This document shows, in pieces, positions 36,687 to 46,764 of a DNA stretch of 62,151 nt. The stretch is from Candidatus Sumerlaeia bacterium (GTDB lineage Bacteria; Sumerlaeota; Sumerlaeia; SLMS01; JAHLLQ01), in the NCBI GenBank assembly GCA_028284075.1, contig JANQSL010000161.1:1-62151 (forward strand), in the 5' to 3' direction. Within the stretch, counting starts at the first letter, position 1. Each line of letters starts with the position of its first letter. The position numbers and the translations under genes were made by a program. The notes beneath the pieces were generated by a model. It did not search any database. It saw only the letters and a list, made by a program, of their open reading frames with translations, and was not told the origin of the DNA.

Positions 36687-39600
36687 TCAGGCTTTGGGGG
36701 TTTTCTGTTTGTCGCCCGCCTCAATCATATCCGCAGCCTCTTCAAGAGCCTTCCTCTGTTCCAGAACACGCTTGTAGTCGCGCGGCATGACCTTGACGAA
36801 CTCTTCACGAACACGGGTCCAGTTGGAAAGCACACGCTTTGCGACGGGGCTGCCGGTGTATTCGACGTGATTGTCAAGAAGCTGACGAACTGTTTCTTCA
36901 TCTTCTTCCGACATGCGCTCAAGATCGACCATCTCCATGTTACAGCGGATTCCGAACTGCTTGTCGGGATCGTGAATGTAGGCGATTCCTCCGCTCATGC
37001 CGGCGGCGAAGTTGCGGCCTGTCGGCCCGATAACGACTACGTGGCCGCCTGTCATGTACTCGCAGCCGTGATCTCCAACGCCTTCAACAACGGCATCGGC
37101 GCCACTGTTGCGAACACAGAAACGCTCGCCAACAACACCTCGCAGATAGATCTCCCCGTATGTCGCGCCGTAGGCTATAACATTGCCCGCGATGATATTG
37201 TTCTCAGCAACATAGTCCGGCATCTCCGGTGGACGGACAACAATGCGTCCTCCGCAGAGACCCTTGGCAAGGTAGTCATTCGCGTCACCAATCAACATGA
37301 AGGAAACACCGCGCATCAGGAACGCACCGAAGCTTTGGCCGGCTGTTCCCTGAAAACGGAACTGGATGGTGCCTTCCGGCAACCCGTCCATACCGTGTTT
37401 CTCTGCAATCATACCGCTGAGAATGGCTCCGACCGTGCGATTCGTGTTACGGATCTTCAACTCGGCGCTGACGGGTTTTCCTTCATTGATAGCCCGTGTC
37501 GCGATGCCGATGAGCTGGTTGTCCAGAGCCTTGTCCAGACCATGATCCTGCAACTGGACCCAGTGCCGGGCGATGTCTTCCGAAACCTCCGGTTTGTGAA
37601 GCATCATGGAGAGGTCGATGTTGGAGGCCTTCCAGTGATCCTTCGGAGGATCGAAATCGAGGCAGTCGGACTGTCCAACCATTTCCTCGACTGTGCGGAA
37701 GCCCAGTTCCGCCATAATCTCGCGGAGTTCCTCGGCCACGAAGAAGAAGAAGTTTACGACGTGGTCAGGTGTGCCGCGGAATTTTTTACGGAGCACGGGG
37801 TCTTGAGTCGCAATTCCGACCGGGCAGGTGTTAAGATGACAGACACGCATCATGATGCAGCCGGATGCGATGAGCGGCGCCGTTGAAAAGCCGAACTCCT
37901 CGGCACCAAGAAGTGCGCCAATGGCGACATCGCGGCCGGTTTTCATCTGTCCATCGACCTGAAGCCAGATGCGACCGCGCAGATCGTTCAGCACAAGAGT
38001 CTGCTGTGTTTCCGCCAGACCAAGTTCCCACGGCACACCGGCATGCTTGATGGAGGTCAGTGGTGATGCACCCGTGCCTCCACCATCGCCGCTGATGAGG
38101 ATGTGATCGCTTTTTCCCTTGGCGACGCCGGCGGCGATCGTGCCCACACCAACGCCGGAAACGAGCTTCACGGAGATGCGCGCCTTTTGATTCACGTTTT
38201 TGAGGTCGTGAATCAGCTGCGCGAGGTCCTCGATTGAGTAAATGTCGTGGTGGGGCGGTGGGGAGATGAGGCCGACACCGGGCGTTGAGTAGCGAACCCG
38301 GGCGATTTCTTCACTGACCTTGTGGCCGGGAAGCTGGCCACCCTCGCCGGGCTTGGCTCCCTGAGCCATCTTGATCTGGATCTCATCAGCATTGACGAGA
38401 TACTCCGTCGTAACGCCGAAACGTCCGGATGCCACCTGCTTGATGGCACTGCGACGCAAGTCGCCGTTGGAATCCGGCTTCCAGCGGTGCGGATCTTCAC
38501 CGCCCTCGCCGGTGTTGCTTTTACCGCCGAGGCGGTTCATGGCGATGGCGAGGTTTTCGTGGGCCTCCGCGCTGATGGAGCCGTAGGACATTGCTCCCGT
38601 GCAGAAGCGTTTCACGATTTCTTTTGCCGGTTCGACGTCCTCAACGGATATTGGCTCACGGTTGTTCCTGAACTTCAACAAGCCGCGCAATGTGCAGCGT
38701 TTGCGGTTCTCGTCGTTGATTTTTTCGGCGAACTTTCTGTATTCTTCGTAGTTGCCGATGCGAACGGACTGCTGCAGCTTCGCCACCGTATCCGGATTCC
38801 ACGTGTGGTGTTCACCATCCTGGCGCCATTGGTAATTGCCGCCGGAATCCAGAACGGGCCCGCGTGTGCTCGCCACAGGCGGATAGGCTCGCAGATGGCG
38901 CGCCTCGCTTTCCTTTGCGATAATGTCCATGTCGATGCCGGAAATGCGGGAAGCGGTTCCGGTGAAGTGCTCGTCGACGAGTTGCCTGGAAAGGCCGACA
39001 GCCTCAAAAATCTGCGCGCCACGGTAGCTTTGCACGGTTGAGATGCCGATCTTCGACGCAACCTTGAGAATCGATTTGTCAACCGCCGTGACATAATTTG
39101 CGAGAGCCTTTTCCGGGGTCAGATCCGGATCGAGATATCCGTCGGCATGGATATCCTCGATGGTCTCAATGGCCATCCAGGGGTTGATTGCTCCGGCGCC
39201 GTAGCCCAGTAGCAGGCAGAAGTGGTGAGGTTCCCGGGCTTCACCCGTTTCAATCACGAGTCCCGCGCGCGTTCGGATGCCTTTGCGAATCAGGAAATGA
39301 TGTACTGACGAGGTGGCAAGCAGGGCCGGAATCGGAGCGAGTTTGCTTGAAACACCGCGATCTGACAGCACCAGGATGGTTGCTCCGCGCTCGATTTCCT
39401 CGGCGCAACGCGAGTGCAGTTCGGAAAGGGCGCGTCTCAGCCCGTCAACACCATCTGCCACACGATACAGCATGGGAATGGTGACCGTCTTGAAGCCGTC
39501 CTGTTCGATCCGGCGCAGTTTCTCGAGATCCGCGTTGGTCAGAATCGGCTGATCAAGTTTTACCAGTCGGCATGCCTGAGGCTTTTCTTCAATCAGATTG

Positions 39601-41279
39601 CCTTCGCGACCCAGATATGTGACAAGCGAGGTTACAAGTTCCTCACGAATCGCATCGAGAGGCGGGTTCGTGACCTGCGCAAAGAGCTGTTTGAAATAGT
39701 TGTAGAGCAGCTGAGGCTTGTCTGACAGACAGGCAAGCGGTGTGTCGCTGCCCATGGAGCCAATGGGCTCCTTTGCCTGGTCCGACATGGGTTTCAGGTA
39801 CATCTTGGCGTCTTCGTTTGTGTAACCGAAGGCGTTCTGCCGCACGAGGAGTGATTCCTCCTCCCGCGGAAGCTCTTTTTCCGCAACTTCCGGAAGGTCC
39901 GTGAGAGGGAGGAGATTCTGGTCAAGCCATGCGCGCCATGGGCGCATATTGATCATGTCACGCTTGATTTCCTCATCATCGACAATACGGCCTTCCTTCG
40001 TGTTGACGAGGAAGATACGACCGGGCTGCAGCCGCCATTTGCGCTTGATGCGATCCTCGGGAACAGGAATCACTCCGACTTCGCTGGCCATAATGACCAG
40101 ATCGTCCCTGGTTTCCACATAACGCGCGGGGCGAAGGCCGTTGCGATCGAGCACTGCGCCAATCTGCTCGCCGTTGGTGAAGGCGATGGCGGCGGGGCCG
40201 TCCCACGGCTCCATCAGGCAGGCATGATACTCGTAGAAAGCTTTCAGGTCCGGATCCATAAGCTGGTGATTATCCCAGGCTTCAGGGATTAACATCAGCA
40301 CCGCGTGGGGGAGCGAACGGCCGTTGAGCACGAGGAACTGCAGAGCGCCGTCCAGCGTTGCGGAGTCGCTTTGGGATTCAGAGAACAGCGGGAAGAGTTT
40401 CTCGAATTCCGCACCGAAAACGTGTGACTTGAGCGTGCCGTAACGCGCCCGCATCCAGTTGCGATTGCCACGCAGTGCGTTGATTTCACCGTTATGAGCC
40501 AGGTACCGATAAGGGTGCGCCAGAGCCCATGAGGGGAACGTATTGGTGGAGAAGCGTGAATGAACGAGAGCCAGGTGACTTTCGAAGTCCGGGTCCAGCA
40601 TATCCGGGAAGTAGGTGCACATCTGGGCAGTCGTCAGCATACCCTTGTACACCATCCGGTTCGTTGAAAGAGCCGTGATATAGAAGTGTTCGTTCCCGGG
40701 CAGCTCAAGCTGCTCGCTCATGTTCTCGACGCGATGGCGCACGAGATAAAGGCGCCGCTCGAACTCCATCCGGTTGTAGAAGCTTGGCCGCATTCCGATA
40801 AAGACCTGCCGGACCGTGGGTTCGCATGCGCGCGAGATGACGCCGAGCACTTCGCTGCGCACCGGCACATCGCGCCAGCCCAGGATCTGCATGTCGTATT
40901 CACCGACCAGCTTCTCGAACATGATTTCGTGCTGGATGCGATGATTGTCGTTCTTCGGCAGGAACATCGTTCCCACCGCGTACTCACCCTTGGGTGGCAG
41001 TTCGATGCCCAGACGCCAGCGGCACTCGCGGCGAAGGAACTTGTCGGGCATTGTGACCAGCATGCCGGCACCATCGCCGGTGTTGGGATCACAGCCACAG
41101 GCACCCCGGTGATCGAGGTTCTTGAGCAGCTCGAAACCCTGCTCGATAATCGAGTGGGAGGCGCGGCCCTTGATATGGGCCACGAAGCCAACCCCGCACG
41201 CATCATGCTCGAATCCGGGATCGTAAAGTCCTTGTTTATCAGGCTTCTGCAAAGCCCATGGATAAGCGCCAGTCGTCAT
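36687..41279 (-). CDS. gltB: Glutamate synthase (NADPH) large subunit
   Basis: Makes two glutamates from glutamine and 2-oxoglutarate. After a short propeptide the catalytic N-terminal Cys lies in E-H-D-A-C-G-V-G-F. The FMN/2-oxoglutarate domain has G-E-G-G-E-D-P-H-R and the 3Fe-4S ligands C-I-M-M-R-V-C-H-L-N-T-C-P. The C-terminal GXGXG beta-helix is complete. About 1530 aa. I prefer the ATG at 41279; a GTG at 41333 with weak SD would add 18 residues. Promoter-like boxes lie upstream. Confidence 0.96.
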   Translation of the reverse strand: MTTGAYPWALQKPDKQGLYDPGFEHDACGVGFVAHIKGRASHSIIEQGFELLKNLDHRGACGCDPNTGDGAGMLVTMPDKFLRRECRWRLGIELPPKGEYAVGTMFLPKNDNHRIQHEIMFEKLVGEYDMQILGWRDVPVRSEVLGVISRACEPTVRQVFIGMRPSFYNRMEFERRLYLVRHRVENMSEQLELPGNEHFYITALSTNRMVYKGMLTTAQMCTYFPDMLDPDFESHLALVHSRFSTNTFPSWALAHPYRYLAHNGEINALRGNRNWMRARYGTLKSHVFGAEFEKLFPLFSESQSDSATLDGALQFLVLNGRSLPHAVLMLIPEAWDNHQLMDPDLKAFYEYHACLMEPWDGPAAIAFTNGEQIGAVLDRNGLRPARYVETRDDLVIMASEVGVIPVPEDRIKRKWRLQPGRIFLVNTKEGRIVDDEEIKRDMINMRPWRAWLDQNLLPLTDLPEVAEKELPREEESLLVRQNAFGYTNEDAKMYLKPMSDQAKEPIGSMGSDTPLACLSDKPQLLYNYFKQLFAQVTNPPLDAIREELVTSLVTYLGREGNLIEEKPQACRLVKLDQPILTNADLEKLRRIEQDGFKTVTIPMLYRVADGVDGLRRALSELHSRCAEEIERGATILVLSDRGVSSKLAPIPALLATSSVHHFLIRKGIRTRAGLVIETGEAREPHHFCLLLGYGAGAINPWMAIETIEDIHADGYLDPDLTPEKALANYVTAVDKSILKVASKIGISTVQSYRGAQIFEAVGLSRQLVDEHFTGTASRISGIDMDIIAKESEARHLRAYPPVASTRGPVLDSGGNYQWRQDGEHHTWNPDTVAKLQQSVRIGNYEEYRKFAEKINDENRKRCTLRGLLKFRNNREPISVEDVEPAKEIVKRFCTGAMSYGSISAEAHENLAIAMNRLGGKSNTGEGGEDPHRWKPDSNGDLRRSAIKQVASGRFGVTTEYLVNADEIQIKMAQGAKPGEGGQLPGHKVSEEIARVRYSTPGVGLISPPPHHDIYSIEDLAQLIHDLKNVNQKARISVKLVSGVGVGTIAAGVAKGKSDHILISGDGGGTGASPLTSIKHAGVPWELGLAETQQTLVLNDLRGRIWLQVDGQMKTGRDVAIGALLGAEEFGFSTAPLIASGCIMMRVCHLNTCPVGIATQDPVLRKKFRGTPDHVVNFFFFVAEELREIMAELGFRTVEEMVGQSDCLDFDPPKDHWKASNIDLSMMLHKPEVSEDIARHWVQLQDHGLDKALDNQLIGIATRAINEGKPVSAELKIRNTNRTVGAILSGMIAEKHGMDGLPEGTIQFRFQGTAGQSFGAFLMRGVSFMLIGDANDYLAKGLCGGRIVVRPPEMPDYVAENNIIAGNVIAYGATYGEIYLRGVVGERFCVRNSGADAVVEGVGDHGCEYMTGGHVVVIGPTGRNFAAGMSGGIAYIHDPDKQFGIRCNMEMVDLERMSEEDEETVRQLLDNHVEYTGSPVAKRVLSNWTRVREEFVKVMPRDYKRVLEQRKALEEAADMIEAGDKQKTPKA

Positions 41280-41368
41280 ACCACAGTATCCGTATGTTGA
41301 GTCCGTCCCCGGGGGTGTGGCGACGTGAATCACTGAAAAGTCAGCACTTCACCCCTATGGGCGTGGAG

Positions 41369-41396
41369 ATTGTAATGAGACCCCCATTTGACACAA
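41369..41396 (-). promoter_or_regulatory. Candidate promoter of gltB-gltD
   Basis: On the minus strand TTGTGT (41391-41396) and TACAAT (41369-41374) are 16 bp apart, directly upstream of gltB. No sigma54 (GG-N10-GC) promoter is visible here. Confidence 0.45.
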
Positions 41397-41480
41397 ACCG
41401 TTTTTACAAAAAGCGGTTTCCAACCAATAAAGCGGATTCCCGATTTCCAGTCTGGCGAGACCTCGATGGGAGGAGGCTTG

Positions 41481-42335
41481 CTATGGAGTCAGGCCGTGCC
41501 GGGAGGTGAAATCGTCCATCTGTTCTCTGGTCTTAGCCTTCCATTCCGGCAGCTCACCCCGGAAGTTGTGTCCGCCGCCGGGGACCGTCACGAATGTAAC
41601 GTCATTGCCGGTTTCAAGGAGCCTCGCGTTGAGGTTCACCGCCTGCTGATAGGGTACCACCTTGTCTGCGTCGCCGTGAAGCAGAAGGATTGGTGGCATC
41701 TTTTCGTCGGCCTGATGGACAGGGGACAGTTCGAGAGGGTGGTCGCCGAGCCTTTCGGGTGCGTAGCCTGACTCAGGAGAGGTGTCTGAAACGGGGCTGC
41801 TCAGAATCAGCCCGGCGGGCTTCACAAGCGGCGACTCGGACGGGTCGGATCCCGGCGGGGCATGCTCAATGGCTGTCCAAAGGGCCAGGTGTCCTCCCGC
41901 AGAGTTCCCGCTGACGACGATTCGCGTTTTATCAATTCCCAGTTCCTCCGCGTTGTCCTGGATCCATCGAAGCGCGGCTCGTGCATCGGCAACGGAGTCT
42001 TCGGGTTTTGAACTGTGTCTGTTGCGAACCCGATAGTCGGGAGCGAAGCCGACATAGCCGCGTTTTGCCGCGCTCCGAGCCCAGCCTATGGAGCTCTTTG
42101 TTGTGCCCTTTACCCAGCCGCCTCCGAAAAAATGAATCCATCCGGGCCGCTTGTCTTCCGCACTCCAGCCATCCGGCCTCACGATGTGAACCAGCAGCTC
42201 AGTCTCACCGCGCGTCGCAAAGACATGTGTCTCCGCGCCGTCGTGGCTGGTGGGCGCGTCGGCAGCTCCAGCCAGTGAGAAGAGCAGTCCCACTGCAAAG
42301 TGGATGGAGAGCGGCCGACGAGAGGAGAAAATCAT
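41481..42335 (-). CDS. Secreted alpha/beta hydrolase (BD-FAE/acetyl-esterase type)
   Basis: A signal peptide (about 1-25, ending A-G-A-A-D-A) precedes an esterase of the hormone-sensitive-lipase-like/BD-FAE group. The oxyanion motif is H-F-F-G-G-G-W, the nucleophile elbow G-N-S-A-G-G, the acid Asp in L-L-L-H-G-D-A-D-K-V-V-P and the His in G-G-G-H-N-F. 284 aa. Likely deacetylates a polysaccharide or ester in the periplasm. Confidence 0.82.
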   Translation of the reverse strand: MIFSSRRPLSIHFAVGLLFSLAGAADAPTSHDGAETHVFATRGETELLVHIVRPDGWSAEDKRPGWIHFFGGGWVKGTTKSSIGWARSAAKRGYVGFAPDYRVRNRHSSKPEDSVADARAALRWIQDNAEELGIDKTRIVVSGNSAGGHLALWTAIEHAPPGSDPSESPLVKPAGLILSSPVSDTSPESGYAPERLGDHPLELSPVHQADEKMPPILLLHGDADKVVPYQQAVNLNARLLETGNDVTFVTVPGGGHNFRGELPEWKAKTREQMDDFTSRHGLTP

Positions 42336-42821
42336 ATGGAGAGTTCCTTTAATGGGTGACTGAGCCCTTTACTAACTCGAGTTAGATATGCCGTGCAAGA
42401 GTCATTGTCCGGCGAGTCTCTGGTCCACGTCGTGAATCGAAAGCCTGGCTGGGACAGCTCTGAGATCCGAAAGCAATCAACCCCAGGTGTTTGCCTCGGG
42501 CATGAGGCGCCGCTTCAAACACTCTCAAATCGCTGATACATGATGGAAGTGGGCGCGTTTCATTCGGACTTTCCCCAGCATTCGAAAGCAGACGAGTGAA
42601 ATGCGCCGGATTAACATGTATAGAAAATACAGCTTATAATAAACTAAATAATAACTTTTAAAATCTAAAAACGTATTTGACATTTATCCCGATAAAACAA
42701 TAGGGTTCTTGCGAGGCCTGAGGAACAACTTTCACGCAAAAGACAAGCTCCAAATTGGAGAGGAGACGGGTGGGGTGAATCATTCCGATTGTCTCAACAT
42801 CCGATCAGAGAGGTGAGAATC
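42336..42821. other. Intergenic region with AT-rich promoter segment
   Basis: A 486-bp gap between divergent genes. Bases 42615-42710 are strikingly AT-rich compared with the surroundings and hold TTGACA (42677-42682) with TAGGGT (42701-42706) 18 bp downstream, a candidate promoter for the secreted protein gene at 42822. Nothing else is recognised. Confidence 0.5.
42677..42706 (+). promoter_or_regulatory. Candidate promoter for the gene at 42822
   Basis: Perfect -35 TTGACA, 18-bp spacer, weak -10 TAGGGT, within an AT-rich block. Predicted leader is about 110 nt. Confidence 0.4.
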
Positions 42822-44135
42822 ATGGAGCACAGAGCGTTCAGCGTTTACAGGGTAACGGCATTTGCGTGCGGATTTCTGACAGCCTCGGTCATGGGTATCG
42901 CCGAGCCGACGAGTTCTGAAGATGCGTGGGACGGAGGTGACTATTACACTCAAATCTCTCCTTCCAATCCTTCCGTCGAGGAGCAGATTCTGAACAGCCG
43001 GAAGAGAAGCGTCAACTTCATGGCTTCCCGGATCGACTCCGGCGAAGATCGCGATGACACCGTGGGCTTCGACGATTCCAAATTTTATACCGGGCTTGAA
43101 GTCTTCCATCTGGACAACCTCGACGACAGTACCAACGTGCAGAATGTCACCGGCAGATTCGAGAGTTACCTTGTTCTTGATACTGTCAAGGACGTAAATC
43201 AAATCGGAATGCAGGTTACGTCAGTTGCTCTTCAGGATCTCAATTTTGCCCAGCTCAATGCACAAAGTGCCAGAAGCTCTCTTTGCGGGGGATCCTTTTA
43301 CGTCGGGTCGAGAGACTACACGGATGTATCGGCACCATTCACCTACGGCGCGGGGCTGTATGATACTCTGACAGGAACAGAGTCTTTCATTGAAATGGAT
43401 ACCAAATCCGAAGGAACCACTCAGCTTCCAACCGTTACCGGTGACACAAGGGGTCTGGTTGTCCGGCTGGAGAACGGTGTGTCCTCTGAGGGCGTCGAGG
43501 GCGTGTTCGCCGAAGATATCATCGGTATCGATGTGAGTGTCTCTTCGGCTGCACATGCCACCACCGATACCACCCAGATGAACGGCTATCGAGGCATTCG
43601 CATCAATTATCCGGAGCGGCAGGTTGGGGCTGGGACCCCGGCCGGGAATTTAACGGACTTTGATGCCCGGTCCTTTGGTATTCTCGTTGAGGGGCAAAGC
43701 CAGGCGGTTGCCAATGGCACCAAGACAAGCATGATACCAGGTACGGTGAAGTACGCAGGTGCGCGAACTGAGGCGCCCCTCGAGGTTGCCGATCGACTGG
43801 TGCATGACCCTCTTGCCGTGGTTGCCGTCGATGACTGTGCGGACGGGACTCTCCCGATTGATCGTCCTGTATTAGTATTGGATCCCACTGATGATGTGAT
43901 CATCAATCGCATTTCGGCCTGCCCAGACAGCTTCCCGGACGCATCCCTTCCAAATGGAACGGTCGGTCAACGCCTTACGGTCTTTGTTAAGGACTCACAA
44001 GGCTTCACAGTTACATTCTACGATGAAGCGAACCTGAATCTCGCTGCAAATCCCCGTGTTCTTGGCAACGGAGACATTCTTGAACTCATCTATCTGGAAA
44101 GTGACTGGCACGAAGTCAGTTACTCCAACAATTAA
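42822..44135 (+). CDS. Secreted protein of unknown function
   Basis: Not recognised. The ATG at 42822 follows AGAGGTGAG and gives a signal peptide of about 28 residues (cleavage near V-M-G-I-A-E). The mature part is rich in Asp, Thr, Ser and Gly with few Lys or Cys, a composition typical of surface beta-sandwich or beta-helix proteins. The C-terminal third, with V-T-F-Y-D-E-A-N-L and V-L-G-N-G-D-I-L-E-L-I-Y, resembles the small capping beta-barrel seen after phage-tail-like beta-helices, but weakly. A terminator follows. Confidence 0.7.
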   Translation: MEHRAFSVYRVTAFACGFLTASVMGIAEPTSSEDAWDGGDYYTQISPSNPSVEEQILNSRKRSVNFMASRIDSGEDRDDTVGFDDSKFYTGLEVFHLDNLDDSTNVQNVTGRFESYLVLDTVKDVNQIGMQVTSVALQDLNFAQLNAQSARSSLCGGSFYVGSRDYTDVSAPFTYGAGLYDTLTGTESFIEMDTKSEGTTQLPTVTGDTRGLVVRLENGVSSEGVEGVFAEDIIGIDVSVSSAAHATTDTTQMNGYRGIRINYPERQVGAGTPAGNLTDFDARSFGILVEGQSQAVANGTKTSMIPGTVKYAGARTEAPLEVADRLVHDPLAVVAVDDCADGTLPIDRPVLVLDPTDDVIINRISACPDSFPDASLPNGTVGQRLTVFVKDSQGFTVTFYDEANLNLAANPRVLGNGDILELIYLESDWHEVSYSNN

Positions 44136-44158
44136 GTGAGCTACAACCACTACCGATC

Positions 44159-44192
44159 ATCCTCCGCCTGTTTTCCAGGCGGAGGATTTTTT
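44159..44192 (+). terminator. Rho-independent terminator
   Basis: A perfect 12-bp stem ATCCTCCGCCTG / CAGGCGGAGGAT (44159-44170 with 44176-44187), 5-nt loop, followed by six T. It ends the transcript of the secreted protein gene, one base before the convergent kinase gene ends. Confidence 0.9.
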
Positions 44193-44193
44193 G

Positions 44194-45810
44194 TCACCAC
44201 AAACGGTGTCTGCGTTTTAGCGGAACGGCCACACACAGCAACAGAATCAGCATGGAGGGCGGAGTGAAAATGACCATGGGCCAGATACTGTGGAATTCGG
44301 CGGTAAGGATGACTCCTGTGAGAAACCAGCCAAGAGAGGTGAGGCCGACAATGAGGCGACGCACCGCCGACCAGACCGTCGTTTTGAGTTCCGCCATGTC
44401 CCCCTGGTGGACGCGAACGTGTTGTTCCTCGCGTTCCATTCTCTCGATGATGCGCCGCAGCTGATAGGCGGTGGCGACGGCGGACTCGCCCCAGTCGCGA
44501 ACGCGTTCGTGGACTTTTTTTTCCGGCTCGAGAGCGACTTTTTTTATGAGTTTTTTGATGACGGGAGTGGCTTCACGCACTGCGCTGAAGTACTGATCGT
44601 ACTTCATCCCCAGGCCCTCGATGAGTGCCGACGCGCGGAACAGATAAACAAGCTGCTGCGGCATGCGCAGTGGGAACTTGTGAAAGGTATCGAGAATATC
44701 GTCGGCGATTTCCTGCACCATGCGCGGAGTGAAGTCTTCGCGCAGTTGAATCTGCAGCAGAGTCTCCGCCGCGTCGCGTACCAGCGAGCGGTTGATTTCC
44801 GGATCCACCATGCCAAGGCGGTAAAAGCAGTCGACGATGGTGTCGATATCGTTTCGGACAACGGCGAGGCAGGCTCGTAACAGTTCAAGGCGCAAACGAT
44901 CGGGAAACTCGAGGACCATTCCGTAGTCGAGAATAACGATTCGCTTTTCGCGATCGACGAACAGATTGCCGGGATGGGGATCGGCATGGATGAATCCGTG
45001 AACGACGGTCATCGTCACGTAGACTTCAATGAGTGTGTCGACGAGGTCCTTCGTGGTCACACCGCATTCCGCGAGGGCAGCGGGGTCGTCGACACGATAG
45101 CCTTCCACGAAGTCGAAAACCACAGTGCGCTTTGTTGTGAGTTCTCCATGACAGGCGGGCACGACGACGCGCGGATTGTCGGAGAAATTGTGGCGGAAGC
45201 GGTCAGCGTGTTTTTGCTCGTTTCGGAAGTCCATCTCGATACGGATGACGCGTGTGTACTCGGCAATGACGGTCTGAAAGCTTCGCACGATGTGACTGTC
45301 GATGAAGAATGCAAAAACACGCAGAATTGTGGTCACGACACTCAGGTCGATTTCAACGAGCCGCTGAATTCCCGGCCGCAGCACTTTCACCGCAACCCGG
45401 CGCCCCTTGTAGACCGCGCTGTGAACCTGGCCGAGGCTTGCCGCGGCGATGGGTTCGCGATCGAAGTCGTCGAAGATCTCCTTCGCCGGTCGGCCAAGGG
45501 ATTCACGAATCGCCTGGAACACACCGGATACGGGAAATGGGGGCACCCGGTCCTGAAGAGTCTTGAGCTCTTCCGTGTACGTTCGCGGAATGATGTCTTC
45601 ACGTGTGGCGAGAACCTGGGCGCCTTTGATGAAGGCGGGGCCGAGACTGGCGAGTTTCGCTGTCAGCCGTTGGGCACGGTGCTTGTGCTGTTCCGGAGTG
45701 AACCGGCGCGGAGCACCAAAGAAAACCCAACCCTGCCAGTCTCGCAGGAAGCTGATAATAAAGGGTAGAAGCGTGAAGAACACGCGAAACGGACGGAGAA
45801 AGGAAGACAT
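44194..45810 (-). CDS. UbiB/ABC1-family atypical kinase
   Basis: ADCK/UbiB-family protein, usually needed for ubiquinone or other isoprenoid-quinone supply. Landmarks: K-G-A-Q (family K-x-G-Q motif, here K-G-A-Q), A-A-A-S-L-G-Q-V-H (A-rich loop), V-A-V-K-V-L-R-P, catalytic H-A-D-P-H-P-G-N and metal-binding L-D-Y-G-M. Two membrane helices close the protein (about 480-525). 538 aa, ordinary. The Gly in K-x-G-Q is replaced by Ala. Confidence 0.85.
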   Translation of the reverse strand: MSSFLRPFRVFFTLLPFIISFLRDWQGWVFFGAPRRFTPEQHKHRAQRLTAKLASLGPAFIKGAQVLATREDIIPRTYTEELKTLQDRVPPFPVSGVFQAIRESLGRPAKEIFDDFDREPIAAASLGQVHSAVYKGRRVAVKVLRPGIQRLVEIDLSVVTTILRVFAFFIDSHIVRSFQTVIAEYTRVIRIEMDFRNEQKHADRFRHNFSDNPRVVVPACHGELTTKRTVVFDFVEGYRVDDPAALAECGVTTKDLVDTLIEVYVTMTVVHGFIHADPHPGNLFVDREKRIVILDYGMVLEFPDRLRLELLRACLAVVRNDIDTIVDCFYRLGMVDPEINRSLVRDAAETLLQIQLREDFTPRMVQEIADDILDTFHKFPLRMPQQLVYLFRASALIEGLGMKYDQYFSAVREATPVIKKLIKKVALEPEKKVHERVRDWGESAVATAYQLRRIIERMEREEQHVRVHQGDMAELKTTVWSAVRRLIVGLTSLGWFLTGVILTAEFHSIWPMVIFTPPSMLILLLCVAVPLKRRHRLW

Positions 45811-45908
45811 GCGCGCTCGGGCGATGGCGTTTGGCGATGCATACCGCCGTCAATAACTTGGCAGTGGGGCAAGCTGCGGGCCAAGTGGAAGGGGCGCAGG
45901 TCGGCCGG

Positions 45909-46592
45909 TCAGGTTTCCGTCCACCAGTTGCCGTCGGCATCCAGCGTTTCATCCCGAGCCAGCAGTAACGACTCCCAGGCATAGAGTACACCGACACTTC
46001 GCCACGGCCGCCATGCATCCGTCAGTGCCTCAATTTCGGCACGCTTCTTCGGTCGTTCTCCCAGCGCGTAGATGCGCTTGAGTCCTTCGCACATGCCAAG
46101 GTCCTCCCATGGCATCACATCCGGACGCCGTAGCCCGAAGATCAGGAACATCTTGACCGTCCAGGGGCCGATACCGCGCACGGCGGTCAGTTTCTCGATC
46201 AGAGTTTCATCGCTGAGGGCCTCGACGCTTTCCGGTGTCCACCTGTTTGCTCGCCAGACTTCGGCAACACCGCGCAGAGCACCCGCTTTCGTACGATTGA
46301 GCCCGAGCGCGCGCAGGTCTTCAACGCTGTGTTTCAACACCCGTCCCGGGGTGAGTTTGTCAGACCCGCCCACCTTCTCGTTAAAACGGCGGGCAATGGA
46401 AGCTGCCGCTTTCGTTGAAATGGACTGGCCGATAATTGATACGCAAAGCATGTGCAGATTTGCGTCTCGGCGGGGGAGATGAACGGCGCCAATTGCATCG
46501 ATGGCGCGTGCAAGCTGCGGGTCCGCTTCGCGCAGGTGGGCGATGGCTTTACGAGGGTTGGCGGGAAGGGAGGAAGGTCGGCGTGGAGGCAT
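45909..46592 (-). CDS. DNA-3-methyladenine glycosylase II-like (HhH-GPD)
   Basis: Base-excision repair of alkylated purines. The helix-hairpin-helix L-T-A-V-R-G-I-G-P-W-T-V and the catalytic Asp in M-P-W-E-D-L-G-M are visible. I-I-G-Q-S-I-S-T-K-A-A matches the I-x-x-Q-Q/S family helix. 227 aa, the size of single-domain AlkA/MAG enzymes. No Ada-like regulator is adjacent. Confidence 0.85.
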   Translation of the reverse strand: MPPRRPSSLPANPRKAIAHLREADPQLARAIDAIGAVHLPRRDANLHMLCVSIIGQSISTKAAASIARRFNEKVGGSDKLTPGRVLKHSVEDLRALGLNRTKAGALRGVAEVWRANRWTPESVEALSDETLIEKLTAVRGIGPWTVKMFLIFGLRRPDVMPWEDLGMCEGLKRIYALGERPKKRAEIEALTDAWRPWRSVGVLYAWESLLLARDETLDADGNWWTET

Positions 46593-46764
46593 TGAAACAA
46601 ACTACCTGGGAGATTGGATTTCAGACTCGTGGCTGTCCAGTCTGGCTTCGAAATCGGAACGAGCAGAGCGAAAGTACCATCCCTTCATGGGTGCTCCGAC
46701 GGCCAAAAGCATAAACACAAGAAGAAGCAGAAAGAACTGAGAGGAATCCATAAACGTCTATACC

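Noticed and set aside
45599..46018. Minus-strand frame across the kinase/glycosylase gap
   Set aside because: Overlaps two real genes in another frame and has no ribosome site.
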